Assembly (NCBI GenBank): GCA_910586625.1
Contig: CAJUIZ010000008.1
Coordinates: forward strand, 1-64,000
Length of the DNA: 64,000 nt
Direction: 5' to 3'
From: an uncultured Christensenellaceae bacterium
GTDB taxonomy: Bacteria; Bacillota; Clostridia; Christensenellales; CAG-314
Below, in pieces: positions 63,395 through 64,000 of this stretch (position 1 is its first letter; every line of letters begins with the position of its first letter). A program made the translations under genes and the position numbers. A model generated the notes under the pieces. The model was not told where the DNA came from. It made no database searches and saw nothing but the letters and a program-made list of their open reading frames with translations.

Positions 63395-64000
63395 ATGCCT
63401 GAAACAAAAACGAAGCGCAAATTCAATTGGAAAATTTTTACTATTGTCATAGCGGCGATACTCGTCGTTTACCTTGTATTGGCGTTAGTGCCGCGGGTTA
63501 AAAGCGTAGCGGACAACCCGTTTGTTATCGAAAATGGCAGCCGTCCGTTGCTTATAGCGCACGGCGGCGGTAACAGAGAATTCCCCGACAATACGCTCGA
63601 AGCGTGCTACAATGCGTTCAGCGTAGACGAAAACGTAATGCTGGAAATGGACGTATCCATAACGCGCGACGGCGTGGTAATTATGTCGCACGACACTACT
63701 CTCGATTACCGTACAAACGCGCGCGGAGCTATTGCGGATTGGAACTACACCGATTTGTTGGAGCAGGAAGTGGATTTTTCCTACCTTAACCGCAAGGAAA
63801 ACGGAAATGTCGTAGAAGAAATAAAATATACCGACTACCAAAATAAACAGGTTACGCCCAAGGACGTACCTAATTACCCTAACGGACTGCCAAACCGCAG
63901 TTCCGAGAAATTTTTGGTAACGCGTCTTATCGACGTATTGGAAGCATTTCCAAACAATACGGTAAACGTGGAAATAAAGCAAAAGGGTGAAATGGGATTA
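63395..64000 (+). CDS. Glycerophosphodiester phosphodiesterase, membrane-anchored (3' end missing)
   Basis: The 202 visible residues start with a basic tail and one membrane segment (about residues 12-33), followed by the GDPD core: IAHGGGNREFPDNTLEA, LEMDVSITRDGVVIMSHD and, later, VNVEIKQKG. His of AHGG, Glu and Asp of EMDV and His of SHD are the catalytic and metal-binding residues. It cleaves glycerophosphodiesters outside the membrane. AAGGAG precedes the ATG. The frame stays open to the window edge. Confidence 0.9.
   Translation, partial: MPETKTKRKFNWKIFTIVIAAILVVYLVLALVPRVKSVADNPFVIENGSRPLLIAHGGGNREFPDNTLEACYNAFSVDENVMLEMDVSITRDGVVIMSHDTTLDYRTNARGAIADWNYTDLLEQEVDFSYLNRKENGNVVEEIKYTDYQNKQVTPKDVPNYPNGLPNRSSEKFLVTRLIDVLEAFPNNTVNVEIKQKGEMGL

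Overview
The window looks like a chromosomal segment of an anaerobic, low-to-moderate-GC Gram-positive bacterium (Bacillota, class Clostridia, probably an uncultured gut lineage). The grounds are a Spo0A-type regulator, the sporulation-associated genes ytxC, yqfC and yqfD, a meso-diaminopimelate-type murE, and three Gram-positive-style RNA leaders: a T-box before thrS, an L20-type attenuator before infC and an M-box before mgtE. Genus and species cannot be told from the sequence alone. Nearly all genes lie on the minus strand and are housekeeping. There is no prophage, insertion sequence, CRISPR array or recognisable defence island.

Layout in coordinate order. 1-660: six tRNA genes (Lys, Lys, Gln, His, Arg, Gly) from one consensus promoter, with a stray copy of the tRNA-Gly 3' end. 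737-9122: a DUF3810 metallopeptidase, hemZ, relA, recJ and a lone, divergent SecD-like protein. 9430-14797: TIGR04086 protein, yajC, tgt, queA, ruvB, ruvA, ruvC. 14949-18082: a zinc-ribbon membrane protein behind a promoter with a G9 tract, then yebC, a SpoU-family methyltransferase and infC-rpmI-rplT, with infC starting at ATT. 18305-22641: thrS, ytxC, a DNA alkylation repair protein and acpP. 22742-23965: three small unassigned genes. 23982-38713: asnS followed by the division and cell-wall (dcw) cluster, in transcription order mraZ-rsmH-ftsL-like-ftsI-murE-mraY-murD-ftsW-murA-ftsQ-ftsA-ftsZ; murF, murG and murC are absent from it. 39037-43829: a phosphoesterase, small zinc-ribbon and membrane proteins, a TetR regulator and a Spo0A homologue with a degenerate receiver. 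44253-46741: mgtE, a YdcF-like protein and a cold-shock protein. 46816-50205: a collagen-like protein and a cadC-type metal operon (repressor, separate HMA protein, P-type ATPase). 50267-53924: a heterodimeric ABC exporter. 54113-60119: recO, yqzL, era, ybeY, a PgpH-like HD protein, phoH, yqfD, yqfC. 60167-63003: a copper operon (copA with a C-terminal CopZ-like domain, then csoR). 63395-end: the start of a glycerophosphodiester phosphodiesterase.

The most interesting signals are regulatory. Spo0A has Glu where the phosphoacceptor Asp should be and lacks the acidic pocket. Two G9 tracts sit in promoter regions. The CopZ-like domain of copA has its own ribosome-binding site and start codon. 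Three perfect 10-bp repeats overlap the mraZ promoter. A strong terminator lies inside the dcw cluster just before murE. The SecD-like protein has no SecF partner in the window and lacks the usual conserved motifs. Several genes are too short, too cryptic or too truncated to appear as long ATG-started ORFs: yqzL, the ATT-started part of infC, the TTG-started HMA protein, and the 3'-truncated phosphodiesterase.
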